Shown here: one piece after another, positions 17,047-25,956 of the stretch
Layout of the letters: each line of letters starts with the position of its first letter
Position numbering within the stretch: the stretch's first letter is position 1
Assembly: GCA_963761325.1 (NCBI GenBank)
Contig: CAVXGZ010000003.1
Location: forward strand, 558,001-622,000
Length of the DNA stretch: 64,000 nt
Origin: Streptantibioticus_C sp963761325
Lineage (GTDB): Bacteria; Actinomycetota; Actinomycetes; Streptomycetales; Streptomycetaceae
Direction of reading: 5' to 3'
The notes under the pieces: generated by a model
The model's input: the letters and a program-made list of their open reading frames with translations, nothing else
The model's database searches: none
What the model was told of the DNA's origin: nothing
Made by a program: the position numbers and the translations under genes

Positions 17047-18284
17047 GCCAGGCCCTCCAGCACGTCGGCGAGCGCGGTCACGCCGGCCAGGCAGTCGTCC
17101 TCGGCGGCGGACTCGGCCGGGGAGTGCGAGACCCCGGTCGGGTTGCGCACGAAGACCATGGCGGTGGGGATGGCGGCCGACAGGATGCCGGCGTCGTGCC
17201 CGGCGCCGGTGGGCAACACGGGCGCCGGGCAGCCTTCCGGGCCGGCCAGCAGGGCGGCCACCCGGTCGCGCAGCCCGTGTTCGAACTCCACGACCGGCGT
17301 GAAGGACTCGCGGACCACGCCGACCTCGACGCCGTCGCGCCTGCCGCGTTCGGCGGCGGCCTGCTCGATCTCGGCGACCAGCACGGCGAGGGTGTCCTCG
17401 TCGGCGGCGCGCGAGTCGAGCCAGCCGCGCACCAGGGAGGGGATCGCGTTGACGCCGTTGGGTTCGACGCCGACCTTGCCGAAGGTGGCCAGCGCGCCGG
17501 CGAGCCGGGCCTTCTTGCGGGCGGCGAGCACGGTGTTGGCGTAGGTCAGCATCGGGTCGTGCCGGTCCTCCAGCCGGGTGGTGCCGGCGTGGTTGGCCTC
17601 GCCGCGGAAGTCGAACCGCCAGCGGCCGTGCGGCCAGATCGCGGAGGCGACGCCGACCGGGTCGCCGGTGAGGTCGAGGGCGCGGCCCTGTTCCACGTGG
17701 AGTTCGACGAACGCCCCGATCCGGCCGAGGCGTTCGGGGTCGGCGCCGATGGCCTGCGGGTCGTGGCCGGCCCGTTCCATCGCCCGGGGCAGCGCGATCC
17801 CGTCGGCGTCGCGCAACTCGGCGGCCTGGGCGGGGCCGAGCACCCCGGCGGTGAGCCGGGAGCCGACGCAGGCCACCCCGAAGCGGGCGCCCTCCTCGTC
17901 GCCGAAGTTCACCACGGCCAGCGGCCGGGTCAACGCGGCGCCGCGCGAGCGCAGTTCGTCGACCGCGGCGAACGAGGAGACCACGCCGAGCGGTCCGTCG
18001 AACGCGCCGCCGTCGGGCACCGAGTCCAGGTGCGAGCCGGTCACCACCGCGTCGCCGGCCTGCGGATCGCCCAGCCAGGCCCACTGGTTGCCGTTGCGGT
18101 CGGTCTCGTAGGCCATCCCACGCTCGGCGGCCCGCTCGCGGAACCAGTCGCGCACCTCGGCGTCCGCGCCGGTCCAGGCGTAGCGGCGGTAGCCGCCGGA
18201 GGCGGCGTGCCGGCCGACCGGCAGCAGTTCGCGCCACATCGGCAGGAAGGCGCCGGCGCCGTCCCGCACCGGGGTGGTGGTCAC
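17037..18284 (-). CDS. M20-family amidohydrolase (allantoate/carbamoyl type) in the hut operon
   Basis: A 415-residue M20 metallo-amidohydrolase of the AllC/N-carbamoyl amino-acid hydrolase group. Metal-binding motifs are VTGSHLDSVPDGG, FGDEEGARFG and LHVEQG, with GAGHDAGIL late in the protein; the lid domain is in the middle. It is usually annotated as allantoate amidohydrolase. However its GTG start overlaps the hutU stop by 4 bases (18281-18284) and its own stop overlaps hutF by 10, so it is translationally locked into histidine catabolism. N-formylglutamate, the HutF product, is an N-acyl amino acid of the kind this family cleaves, and no hutG is present. I infer it may be the N-formylglutamate hydrolase; allantoate remains possible. 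Confidence 0.85.
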   Translation of the reverse strand: MTTTPVRDGAGAFLPMWRELLPVGRHAASGGYRRYAWTGADAEVRDWFRERAAERGMAYETDRNGNQWAWLGDPQAGDAVVTGSHLDSVPDGGAFDGPLGVVSSFAAVDELRSRGAALTRPLAVVNFGDEEGARFGVACVGSRLTAGVLGPAQAAELRDADGIALPRAMERAGHDPQAIGADPERLGRIGAFVELHVEQGRALDLTGDPVGVASAIWPHGRWRFDFRGEANHAGTTRLEDRHDPMLTYANTVLAARKKARLAGALATFGKVGVEPNGVNAIPSLVRGWLDSRAADEDTLAVLVAEIEQAAAERGRRDGVEVGVVRESFTPVVEFEHGLRDRVAALLAGPEGCPAPVLPTGAGHDAGILSAAIPTAMVFVRNPTGVSHSPAESAAEDDCLAGVTALADVLEGLACR

Positions 18285-19969
18285 TCGCCCTCCCGCATGG
18301 GCACCCGCACCGAACGCTCGGCCGCGATCTCGTCGGCGCGCTCGTAGCCGGCGTCCACGTGGCGGATGACGCCCATCCCGGGGTCGTTGGTCAGCACCCG
18401 GCGGATCTTCTCGCCGGCCAGCGGCGTGCCGTCGGCGACGGTGACCTGCCCGGCGTGGATCGAGCGGCCCATGCCGACGCCGCCGCCGTGGTGGACGGAG
18501 ACCCAGGAGGCGCCGGAGGCGACGTTGACCATGGCGTTGAGCAGCGGCCAGTCGGCGATGGCGTCCGAGCCGTCGAGCATCGCCTCGGTCTCCCGGTAGG
18601 GGGAGGCCACCGAGCCGCAGTCCAGGTGGTCGCGGCCGATGACGACCGGCGCGCTCAGCTCGCCGCTGGCCACCATGTCGTTGAAGCGTTCGCCGGCCCT
18701 GTCGCGCTCGCCGTAGCCGAGCCAGCAGATGCGGGCGGGCAGGCCCTGGAAGTGGACGCGTTCGCCGGCCATCTTGATCCAGCGGGCCAGCGACTCGTTC
18801 TGCGGGAACAGGTCGAGGATCGCCCGGTCGGTGGCCGCGATGTCCTTCGGGTCGCCGGACAGCGCCGCCCAGCGGAACGGCCCCTTGCCCTCGCAGAACA
18901 GCGGCCTGATGTAGGCGGGCACGAAGCCGGGGAAGTCGAACGCCCGCGAGTAGCCGGCGAGTTTGGCCTCGCCGCGGATGGAGTTGCCGTAGTCGAAGAC
19001 CTCGGCGCCGGCGTCCTGGAAGCCGACCATCGCCTCCACGTGGCGGGCCATCGACTCGCGGGCCCGCAGGGTGAAGTCGGCGGGCTTGTCGCGCGCGTGG
19101 TCGGCCATCTCGGCGAAGTCCATGCCCAGCGGCAGGTAGGCCAGCGGGTCGTGCGCCGAGGTCTGGTCGGTGACGATGTCGATCGGGGCGCCCATCGCGA
19201 GCATCCGCGGCAGCAGTTCGGCCGCGTTGCCCAGCAGGCCGATGGACAGCGGCTTGCGGGCGTCGCGGGCCCTGGTCGCCAACTCCAGGGCGTGGTCGAG
19301 GGAGTCGGCCCGCACGTCGAGGTAGCGGTGCTCGATGCGGCGCTCGATGGCCCGCGGGTCGCAGTCGACGCACAGCGCGACGCCGTCGTTCATGGTGACG
19401 GCGAGCGGCTGGGCGCCGCCCATGCCGCCGAGCCCGGCGGTGAGCGTGATGGTGCCGGCCAGCGTGCCCCCGAAGCGCTTGGCGGCGACCGCGGAGAAGG
19501 TCTCGTAGGTGCCCTGCAGGATGCCCTGGGTGCCGATGTAGATCCACGAACCGGCGGTCATCTGCCCGTACATGGTCAGGCCGAGGGCCTCCAGCCGGCG
19601 GAACTCCTCCCAGTTGGCCCAGTCGCCGACCAGGTTGGAGTTGGCGATCAGCACCCGCGGCGCCCACTCGTGGGTGGTCATCACGCCGACCGGGCGGCCG
19701 GACTGGACGAGCATCGTCTCGTCCTGCTTCAGGTCGGTCAGGGTGCGGACCATCGCGTCGAACGAGCGCCAGTCGCGGGCCGCCTTGCCGGTGCCGCCAT
19801 AGACCACGAGCTTGTCGGGGTGTTCGGCGACCTCGGGGTCGAGGTTGTTCTGCAGCATGCGCAGCGCGGCTTCCTGCTGCCAGCCCCGGGCGGTGATCCG
19901 GGTGCCCCGGGGGGCGCGGACCGGACGGGGCTCGTGCTGCGAGCCGGGTGTTGCGGCCGGAGCGGACAT
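18281..19969 (-). CDS. hutU: Urocanate hydratase
   Basis: Second step of histidine breakdown: adds water to urocanate to form imidazolonepropionate with tightly bound NAD+. The 562-residue protein has the NAD-binding GLGGMGGAQPLA, and the region LPARICWLGYGERDRAG that includes the active-site Cys. Further family segments are NGVCPx-like LFPQNESLARWIK and SGASWVSVHHGGGVGMG. Start ATG at 19969 has GAGGAGG at 8-nt spacing. It heads the operon; histidase (hutH) is not in the window, as in streptomycetes where it lies elsewhere. A promoter candidate lies just upstream. Confidence 0.96.
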   Translation of the reverse strand: MSAPAATPGSQHEPRPVRAPRGTRITARGWQQEAALRMLQNNLDPEVAEHPDKLVVYGGTGKAARDWRSFDAMVRTLTDLKQDETMLVQSGRPVGVMTTHEWAPRVLIANSNLVGDWANWEEFRRLEALGLTMYGQMTAGSWIYIGTQGILQGTYETFSAVAAKRFGGTLAGTITLTAGLGGMGGAQPLAVTMNDGVALCVDCDPRAIERRIEHRYLDVRADSLDHALELATRARDARKPLSIGLLGNAAELLPRMLAMGAPIDIVTDQTSAHDPLAYLPLGMDFAEMADHARDKPADFTLRARESMARHVEAMVGFQDAGAEVFDYGNSIRGEAKLAGYSRAFDFPGFVPAYIRPLFCEGKGPFRWAALSGDPKDIAATDRAILDLFPQNESLARWIKMAGERVHFQGLPARICWLGYGERDRAGERFNDMVASGELSAPVVIGRDHLDCGSVASPYRETEAMLDGSDAIADWPLLNAMVNVASGASWVSVHHGGGVGMGRSIHAGQVTVADGTPLAGEKIRRVLTNDPGMGVIRHVDAGYERADEIAAERSVRVPMREGE

Positions 19970-20024
19970 GCGGGTCGCCTCCTCACGGGTGTCACCCGAC
20001 CCGGCGTGGATCGAGTCATTCAAC

Positions 20025-20053
20025 ATACTTCCCCGCTGAATAGTTCCAGTCAA
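20025..20053 (-). promoter_or_regulatory. Candidate promoter of the hut operon
   Basis: On the minus strand TTGACT (20048-20053), 17 nt, AAGTAT (20025-20030) lies 56 bases upstream of hutU. The -35 is good, the -10 poor. The repeated words GTTGACTGG and GTTGAATGA in the same stretch could be regulator half-sites. Confidence 0.4.
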
Positions 20054-20132
20054 CAGCCGCGCCCGCCGACCTCCCGGGGCGAAGTGGGAGCATGGCCGGG
20101 TGGAGATCGACACGACGGGTGGGGGAATCGCG

Positions 20133-21479
20133 ATGACCGACCAGGCGGACGACGACACGGCCGGACGGCGGGCCCGGGCACTGCGGGCCGCGGTGGCGGG
20201 CGGCCTGATCGGCGAGGAGCAGCCGGTGGTGGGCCTGCTGGACGTCACCGGGATCAGGCGCTCGGCGGCCGGGCTGCGCGCCGCGTTCGCCACCCCGGGC
20301 GTCGAGATCACCCACACCTTCGCGGTCAAGGCCGCCTCGCTCGTCCCGGTGCTGCGGCTGCTGCGCGACGAGGGCATCGGCTGCGAGGTCGCCAGTCCCG
20401 GCGAACTCGCGCTGGCGCACGCCGCGCAGGTGCCGGCGTCGCTCATCGTGCTCGACTCCCCCGCCAAGACCACCGCCGAGCTGCGCGAGGCGCTGGCGGC
20501 CGGCATCGCGGTCAACGCCGACAACCCGGCGGAACTGGCCCGCCTCGACGCGCTCGTCGCCGCGGGGCCGACCGCCTCGCCGCTGGGGATCCGGGTCAAC
20601 CCGCAGGTGGGCGGCGGCTCGATCGGCGCGATGAGCACCGCCACCGCGACCTCGAAGTTCGGCGTCGCGCTGCGCGACCCGGGCGCCGAGGAGTGGGTGC
20701 TGCGCGCCTACGCCGCCCGGCCCTGGCTGACCCGGCTGCACTGCCACGTCGGCTCGCAGGGCTGCCCGCTGAAGTTGATGGCCGAGGGCGTGCTCGCCAC
20801 CTGGGAGCTGGCCGAGCGGATCAACGAGGCCGCCGGGCGCCGGCAGGTGGACACCCTCGACATCGGCGGCGGCCTGCCGGTGAACTTCGGGTCGGACGAC
20901 TTCGACCCGAGCTACGGCGAGTACGCGCGGCTGCTGCGCGACACCGTGCCGGGGCTGTTCGACGGGCGGTACGGCCTGGTCACCGAGTTCGGCCGGTCGC
21001 TGCTGGCCAAGCACGGCACGATCCTGGCCCGGGTGGAGTACGCCAAGTCGGCGGGCGGCCGGCCGATCGCGGTCACCCACGCGGGCGCCCAGGTGGCGAC
21101 CCGCACGGTCTTCGCGCCGGCCGCCTGGCCGCTGCGGGTCGCCGCGCTCGACCCGGCGGGCCGCCCCAAGCAGGGCGCCCCGGTCGTCCAGGACATCGCC
21201 GGCCCCTGCTGCTTCGCCGGCGACATCGTGGCCGAGGCCCGCGAGCTGCCGGCGCTCGCCGAGGGCGACCTGGTCGCGCTGCTCGACACCGGCGCGTACT
21301 ACTTCTCCAACCACTTCTCGTACAACGCGCTGCCCCGCCCGGCCGTGCACGGCTACGCCGAGACCCCGGACGGCGAGGTGCGGTTCGCGCTCGTCCGCGA
21401 GGCGCAGACGATCGCGCAGTTGACCGCGGAGTGCGGCGGCGCGCACCGCGACGGGCTCGGCGGCCTCGGGCGGGACTGA
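20133..21479 (+). CDS. Fold-type III PLP-dependent decarboxylase (LysA/ODC family)
   Basis: About 448 residues. The PLP lysine lies in HTFAVKAAS, followed by the barrel motifs CEVASPGELALA, RLHCHVGSQG and DIGGGLPVNF, and the C-terminal beta domain with GPCCFAGD (equivalent of the Cys-x-x-x-D motif that completes the partner active site) and DTGAYYFSNHF. This is the diaminopimelate/ornithine/arginine decarboxylase fold, but the loop sequences do not let me pick a substrate; it is not an ordinary lysA. I prefer the ATG at 20133 (GGGGG upstream); a GTG at 20100 would add 11 residues. It diverges from hutU, sharing the 20.0-kb control region. Confidence 0.82.
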   Translation: MTDQADDDTAGRRARALRAAVAGGLIGEEQPVVGLLDVTGIRRSAAGLRAAFATPGVEITHTFAVKAASLVPVLRLLRDEGIGCEVASPGELALAHAAQVPASLIVLDSPAKTTAELREALAAGIAVNADNPAELARLDALVAAGPTASPLGIRVNPQVGGGSIGAMSTATATSKFGVALRDPGAEEWVLRAYAARPWLTRLHCHVGSQGCPLKLMAEGVLATWELAERINEAAGRRQVDTLDIGGGLPVNFGSDDFDPSYGEYARLLRDTVPGLFDGRYGLVTEFGRSLLAKHGTILARVEYAKSAGGRPIAVTHAGAQVATRTVFAPAAWPLRVAALDPAGRPKQGAPVVQDIAGPCCFAGDIVAEARELPALAEGDLVALLDTGAYYFSNHFSYNALPRPAVHGYAETPDGEVRFALVREAQTIAQLTAECGGAHRDGLGGLGRD

Positions 21480-21492
21480 CCCGGCGCGGGTC
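21478..21492. terminator. Small hairpin overlapping two convergent stops
   Basis: GACCCG, 3 nt, CGGGTC overlaps the stop codons of the decarboxylase and of the convergent membrane protein. Short stem; weak terminator candidate. Confidence 0.35.
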
Positions 21493-22063
21493 AGGCGCCG
21501 GCGAGCACCCGGCGGCGGGCTCCGCCGGGCCGGGCGTCGCCGGCCGCCGGACCGGTGGTCAGGTAGCCGGTGACCGAGGCTGCGGCCGGACCGCGGCCGG
21601 CCTGCTCGGGGCGCAGCCACAACAGCGCGTCGTGCGCGCGCTCCCAGCGTCCGAGGCGCACCGCCTTGACCCACAGGCCGGCTCCGGCGCCCGCGATCAG
21701 CAGGCCGAGCGCGGCGGGCGCGGCGAGCGAGGAGCCGACGGCGGCCACGAACGCCGCCGCCAGCCACCAGCGGCGCGCCCGGCGCCAGCCGCGAGCGGTC
21801 ACCGCGCGGTCCTGCAGGATGACGGACTTGCCGGCCCGTGCCGCGCCGCCCGCCAGCGAGCCGTAGCGCCGCGCGCGGACCGCGGCGGTCGCCACCGCGG
21901 CGACCAGGAACGCCGCAGCGCCGGCGAGCAGTCCGATCCGGCGGCCGGCCAGCCCCGGCACGAACGCCCCGGCGAACGCCGCGGCCAACCCCACCCACCA
22001 CCACCAGCACGCGGCGGTCCTCACCAGCACCGCCACCCGCGCCAGCGCAAACGCGCGCCCCAC
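21491..22063 (-). CDS. Membrane protein of unknown function
   Basis: A 190-residue protein from a GTG start at 22063 with GGAGG upstream. Hydrophobic stretches at about residues 15-35, 42-62, 98-120 and 118-132 suggest four helices in two pairs separated by a basic loop (RARRYGSLAGG, ARGWRRARRWW). The C-terminal third is soluble, Gly/Ala/Arg-rich. I do not recognise a family. Codon use is normal for the genome. It lies between the decarboxylase and the MarR gene without a shared operon upstream, so function is open. Confidence 0.7.
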   Translation of the reverse strand: MGRAFALARVAVLVRTAACWWWWVGLAAAFAGAFVPGLAGRRIGLLAGAAAFLVAAVATAAVRARRYGSLAGGAARAGKSVILQDRAVTARGWRRARRWWLAAAFVAAVGSSLAAPAALGLLIAGAGAGLWVKAVRLGRWERAHDALLWLRPEQAGRGPAAASVTGYLTTGPAAGDARPGGARRRVLAGA

Positions 22064-22185
22064 GTCCGACCTCCTCCTCGGCCCGTTCCGCGGCCGCAGC
22101 GCACGACCGTTCGAAGCCGTTTCGCGACCGGAGGCTACTGAGCGAATCTCAGAATCGCGTGAGGCGAAAGCCTGGATTCCCTTGA

Positions 22186-22701
22186 TTATTTCTCATCCGG
22201 CCCCTGCGGCGGGCCGCCCGGCTGAGGGGTGGCCGCGGTCAGGTAGCGCGCGGCGACCGCGCGGTTGTAGCGGCCGAACATCTCGCCGAGCGTGCCGAGG
22301 TCCTGCGGCGACCAGTCGGCGAGCAGGTCGGCGATGCTCGCGGCGCGGACCTGCCGCACGGTGCGCATGCGGTCCAGCCCCTCCTCGGTCGGGGTGATGA
22401 CGGTACGGCGCCGGTCGGCCGGGTCGCTCTCGCCGGCCAGCAGGCCCGCCGCCCGCATCGCGCCGACCTGCCGGCCGGCCGTGGAGGGGTCGACGCCCAG
22501 CGCGGCGGCCAGCGTGTTGATGTCCATCGGGCCGCAGCCGGACAGCGTGCGCAGCAGCAGGTACTCGGCCCGGTCGAGGGTGTCACGGGTCGGGCTGCGC
22601 CGGTTGAGCAGCTCGAAGTGCCGTACCAGGACGGCTGTCTGCTGCTCGATGACGTCCAGGGCCCGTTCGGCCGGGGTCTCGTGCTCGGGTTCGGCGTTCA
22701 C
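22186..22701 (-). CDS. MarR-family transcriptional regulator
   Basis: A 171-residue winged-helix regulator: dimer helices at both ends, the recognition region DINTLAAALGVDPSTAGRQV and the wing with DPADRRRTVITPTEEG. It starts at a GTG at 22701 and diverges from a large FUSC-type exporter 74 bases away. The space between contains two 13-bp repeats ideal as its operators, so it probably represses both genes and is released by an aromatic or phenolic ligand, as is typical of MarR proteins beside exporters. Confidence 0.9.
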   Translation of the reverse strand: MNAEPEHETPAERALDVIEQQTAVLVRHFELLNRRSPTRDTLDRAEYLLLRTLSGCGPMDINTLAAALGVDPSTAGRQVGAMRAAGLLAGESDPADRRRTVITPTEEGLDRMRTVRQVRAASIADLLADWSPQDLGTLGEMFGRYNRAVAARYLTAATPQPGGPPQGPDEK

Positions 22702-22719
22702 CAGCGGTACTCCACCGGA

Positions 22720-22754
22720 TATCGGTACGATACATTCTTATTATCGGTATGATA
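22720..22754. promoter_or_regulatory. Two phased 13-bp MarR operator candidates
   Basis: TATCGGTACGATA (22720-22732) and TATCGGTATGATA (22742-22754) are near-identical near-palindromes (TATCG, 3 nt, CGATA/TGATA) whose centres are 22 bp apart, two helical turns. They fill the space between the divergent marR and exporter genes and stand out as AT-rich in a GC-rich region. Confidence 0.65.
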
Positions 22755-22775
22755 CCTGCATAGGAGGTCGGCACC

Positions 22776-25700
22776 TTGGCCGAGGGATCGCGTGGCGGGT
22801 GGCGGGAGGCCGGGGACCGGGTGGTCGCCTCGGACCCGGGACTGAACCGGCTGCGGATGGCGGTCTCGGCGGCGGTGGCGATGTCCAGCGCGCTCGGTCT
22901 GGAGTACGGCTTCGCCCGGGTCACCCACGCCGGCGCCCAGGGCACCCTGGTGGCGATGCTGCTCGGCACGATCATGGCGATGATGGGCTCGATGGCGCTG
23001 TCCGGCAGCGCGTTCTGGCCGAAGGCGCGCACCGCGGTGTTCTTCCCGGTGGCGATCGGCGCGGGCATGCTCGTCGGGGTGGCGGTCGCCGGGCGGACCG
23101 ACCTGATGCTGTGCGCGTTCGTGGCGGTGATGTTCGCCGCGGTCTACGTGCGCCGGTTCGGGATGGCGTTCTTCTTCTACGGCTTCATGTTCTGGATGGG
23201 GTACTTCTTCGCCGCCTTCCTCGGCGCCACGCTGTCCGCCGTGCCCGGCATGCTCTACGCGGTCTGCGTCGCGACCGCGTGGATACTCCTGCTGTCGGCC
23301 ACCGTGCTGCGCACCAACCCGCGCCGCACGCTCGGCCGGGTGCGCGGGGCGTTCGGCGCCCGGTCCCGCGCGGTGGCGGCGGCCTGCGCGGACCTGCTGG
23401 AGGACGCGGCGGCCGGCGCCGCCGACCCGCGGCGGACCGCCCGGTTGCGGCGGCGGCTGCACGCGCGCCAACTGCGGCTGGCGGAAGCCGCGTTGATGAT
23501 CGAGGGCTGGTCGGCCGATCCGGGCGCGCTGCCGGCCGGCTGGTCGGGCCCGGCGTTGCGCCGCCGGCTGCTGGACGCGCACCTCGCGGTGGACGCGCTG
23601 GCCGAGGCCGCGCTGCTGCTCGAACCGCTCGCCGCCGACGGCGGCCTGGCGGCGACCGCGGCCGGCATCGCCCGTCTGGTGGCCCGCCGGCAGTACCGGG
23701 CCGCCGAACGGGCGGCGCGTCCGCTGCTGCGCGTCTCCGGCACACCGCAGGACGACGGCTACTGGCCCGCGCAGCATCTGGCCGCCGCCGTGGTGGAGTT
23801 CGTGACGCTGGCCGACGAGCCGCCGCAGGAGCCGCACCGGCCGCCGCCGGCCGACGGCGCCGATCCGGGCGACGGGGTCCGACTCGCCGACGACGCCGTG
23901 CAGTTCGAGCCGGCGGTCGTCCTGACGCAGGGCATGCTGCCCGGTTCGGCGGCGGTGGCCGGCGACGTGGCGGCCCGCGGCCACCGCTGGAACCCGCTCA
24001 GCCGGGCGTCGTTGACCACCCGTCAGGCGATACAGGTGGCGGTGGCCGGCTCGCTGGCGATCGTGGCGGGCCGCGAGCTGTCCGAAGCCCGCTACTACTG
24101 GGCGGTGTTGGCGGCGTTCATCGCCTTCGCCGGCACCGCCACCCGGTCCGAGACCACGATCAAGGCGGTCAACCGGGTGCTCGGCACGCTGGTCGGCCTC
24201 GGCGCGGGCATCGGCTTCGCCCACCTGACCGCCGGGCACACCATGTGGGTGCTGGTGGTGATCGTGGCCAGCATGTCGTGCGGCTTCTACCTGGTGAACG
24301 TCTCCTACGGCTCGATGATCTTCTTCGTCACGATCATGGTCTCGCAGCTCTACAGCGTGCTGCACGAGTTCTCCGCCGGGCTGCTGGTGCTGCGGCTGGA
24401 GGAGACCTCGCTGGGCGCGGCGATCGGCATCGCGGTCGCGCTGGTCGTGCTGCCCACCAGCACCCGCGACACGGTCGGCACCGCCCGGCAGCGCTTCTTC
24501 ACCGCGCTCGGCGAGGTGTTGACCGCCTCCGCCGCCCGGCTGCGGCCGGACGATCCCGGGCAGCCGGCACCGCCGGCCGGCTCGTCGGCCGTCTCGGACG
24601 CCGAACTCGACGCGCTGACCCGGGTGCTCGACCACCGCTTGCAGCAACTCGCCCTGGTGGCACGCCCGTTGACTCGGCCGATGGTGTGGCGCAACGACCC
24701 GCGCGCGGTACGGCACCGGCTCACGCTCTTCGCCGCGGTCACCCGGCACTCCCGGGCGCTCGCCATGGCGCCGCGCCGGCTGCCGGAGTCGGCCCGCTCC
24801 GGCCCGCTGGCCACCGCGTGCCTGGCGCTGGCCGAGGCCACCGAGTCGCTGGCCGGCCACCCGGTCGCGCCGGCCCGGCCGGCGCCCGAGGTGGAGAGCC
24901 GGCTGGCCGCCGCCGAGAGCGCGCTGCTGGCCCACCGCCCGCGCTGCCTGGGCGCGCAACTGCCGCCCTACACCCGGCCGCTGGTGCACCTGCGGCAACT
25001 GCTGCACGAACTCGCCGCCGCGCCGGGCGCGTCGGGCGCCGAGCGGCCCGCGCCGCCGGTCCCGCCCGCCGGCCGCCCGGTGCGGGACGACGCCGGGGTG
25101 CGCAGGCTGGCGGACGACGAGCTCGCGATCGGCGGCCTGGTGGTGGGCGGCGCGGGCACCCCGCTCGGGCAGGCGGCGCTGGCCGTCACGGACCCGGACG
25201 GGCGGCAGTTGGGCCGGGCCGTCTCGCACGTGGACGGCCGCTTCGCGATCGGCGTGCCGCGCCGGGGCAGCTACCTGCTCATCGGTTCGGCCGACGGCCA
25301 CGCCCCGCGGGCGGTGACGGTGGCCGTCGACGGGCGGCCGTTCGAGGTCCGGGTGGCCCTGGGCCGGCTCGGCGGGCTGTCCGGCGCGGTGCGCGACGCG
25401 GTGACCGGCGAGCCGCTGCCCGCCGCGGAGTTGACGGTCACCGACGCCGGCGGCCGCGAGGTGGCGCGCGGCGCCGCGGCACCGGACGGCGGCTTCCGCT
25501 TCCCGGTGCTGCCGGCGGGCGGCTACACGCTCGCGGTCAGCGCCCCCGGGCACCGGCCGGCCACCGTGCCGGTCGAAGTGGCGGACGGCGGGACGCCGTC
25601 GTGCGACGTGCGGCTCGCGCCGGGTCCGCGGATCGGCGGCACGGTGCGCGGGCGGTCCGGCACACCGCTGGTCGAGGCCCGGGTGACGCTGATCGACACA

Positions 25701-25886
25701 CAGGGCAACCTGGTCGGCTCGGCGGTCACCGACCGCGACGGGCACTACCGCTTCCCCGGCCTGTGCCCGGGTGACTACACGATGATCGCCCGCGGGTACT
25801 TCCCGGCCTCCGGCTCGCTGACCGTGCCGAACGGCGGACGGGCGGCGCTGGACGTCTACCTCGGCGAGGTTCGTTACAACGAGTAG
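22776..25886 (+). CDS. FUSC-type membrane exporter with three C-terminal beta-sandwich repeats
   Basis: A 1036-residue protein starting at TTG 22776 (AGGAGG at 8-nt spacing). It has two blocks of membrane helices (about residues 20-185 and 410-570) with a helical cytoplasmic region after each, the layout of FUSC/aromatic-acid exporters such as AaeB; the second block shows ARYYWAVLAAFIAFAGT. Unusually, residues about 785-1036 form three tandem domains like the carboxypeptidase regulatory domain (repeated ...DGRFAIGVPRRGSYLL, DGGFRFPVLPAGGYTL, DGHYRFPGLCPGDYTM). It is under an apparent MarR regulator and probably expels aromatic or amphipathic acids. The role of the beta domains is unknown. Confidence 0.8.
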   Translation: MAEGSRGGWREAGDRVVASDPGLNRLRMAVSAAVAMSSALGLEYGFARVTHAGAQGTLVAMLLGTIMAMMGSMALSGSAFWPKARTAVFFPVAIGAGMLVGVAVAGRTDLMLCAFVAVMFAAVYVRRFGMAFFFYGFMFWMGYFFAAFLGATLSAVPGMLYAVCVATAWILLLSATVLRTNPRRTLGRVRGAFGARSRAVAAACADLLEDAAAGAADPRRTARLRRRLHARQLRLAEAALMIEGWSADPGALPAGWSGPALRRRLLDAHLAVDALAEAALLLEPLAADGGLAATAAGIARLVARRQYRAAERAARPLLRVSGTPQDDGYWPAQHLAAAVVEFVTLADEPPQEPHRPPPADGADPGDGVRLADDAVQFEPAVVLTQGMLPGSAAVAGDVAARGHRWNPLSRASLTTRQAIQVAVAGSLAIVAGRELSEARYYWAVLAAFIAFAGTATRSETTIKAVNRVLGTLVGLGAGIGFAHLTAGHTMWVLVVIVASMSCGFYLVNVSYGSMIFFVTIMVSQLYSVLHEFSAGLLVLRLEETSLGAAIGIAVALVVLPTSTRDTVGTARQRFFTALGEVLTASAARLRPDDPGQPAPPAGSSAVSDAELDALTRVLDHRLQQLALVARPLTRPMVWRNDPRAVRHRLTLFAAVTRHSRALAMAPRRLPESARSGPLATACLALAEATESLAGHPVAPARPAPEVESRLAAAESALLAHRPRCLGAQLPPYTRPLVHLRQLLHELAAAPGASGAERPAPPVPPAGRPVRDDAGVRRLADDELAIGGLVVGGAGTPLGQAALAVTDPDGRQLGRAVSHVDGRFAIGVPRRGSYLLIGSADGHAPRAVTVAVDGRPFEVRVALGRLGGLSGAVRDAVTGEPLPAAELTVTDAGGREVARGAAAPDGGFRFPVLPAGGYTLAVSAPGHRPATVPVEVADGGTPSCDVRLAPGPRIGGTVRGRSGTPLVEARVTLIDTQGNLVGSAVTDRDGHYRFPGLCPGDYTMIARGYFPASGSLTVPNGGRAALDVYLGEVRYNE

Positions 25887-25956
25887 CCGTTTTGCTACCG
25901 TTCGCTGTCGGGTGGCCGCCCCGCACGCTCACACCCCACGTCGAACGGAGACCCCC

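Noticed and set aside
15694..18237. HutF as an 847-residue two-domain fusion
   Set aside because: The upstream part is a frame shadow of the M20 gene; HutF similarity begins just after the GTG at 17046.
18359..22141. Very long open frame on the plus strand through hutU and the decarboxylase
   Set aside because: It is antisense to genes with clear family motifs; such open frames arise from the GC-rich codon bias and the translation is Gly/Arg/Ala noise.
22698..25745. Long open frame on the minus strand across the exporter gene
   Set aside because: Antisense shadow of the FUSC gene; the translation has no domain and is Gly/Arg/Gln noise.
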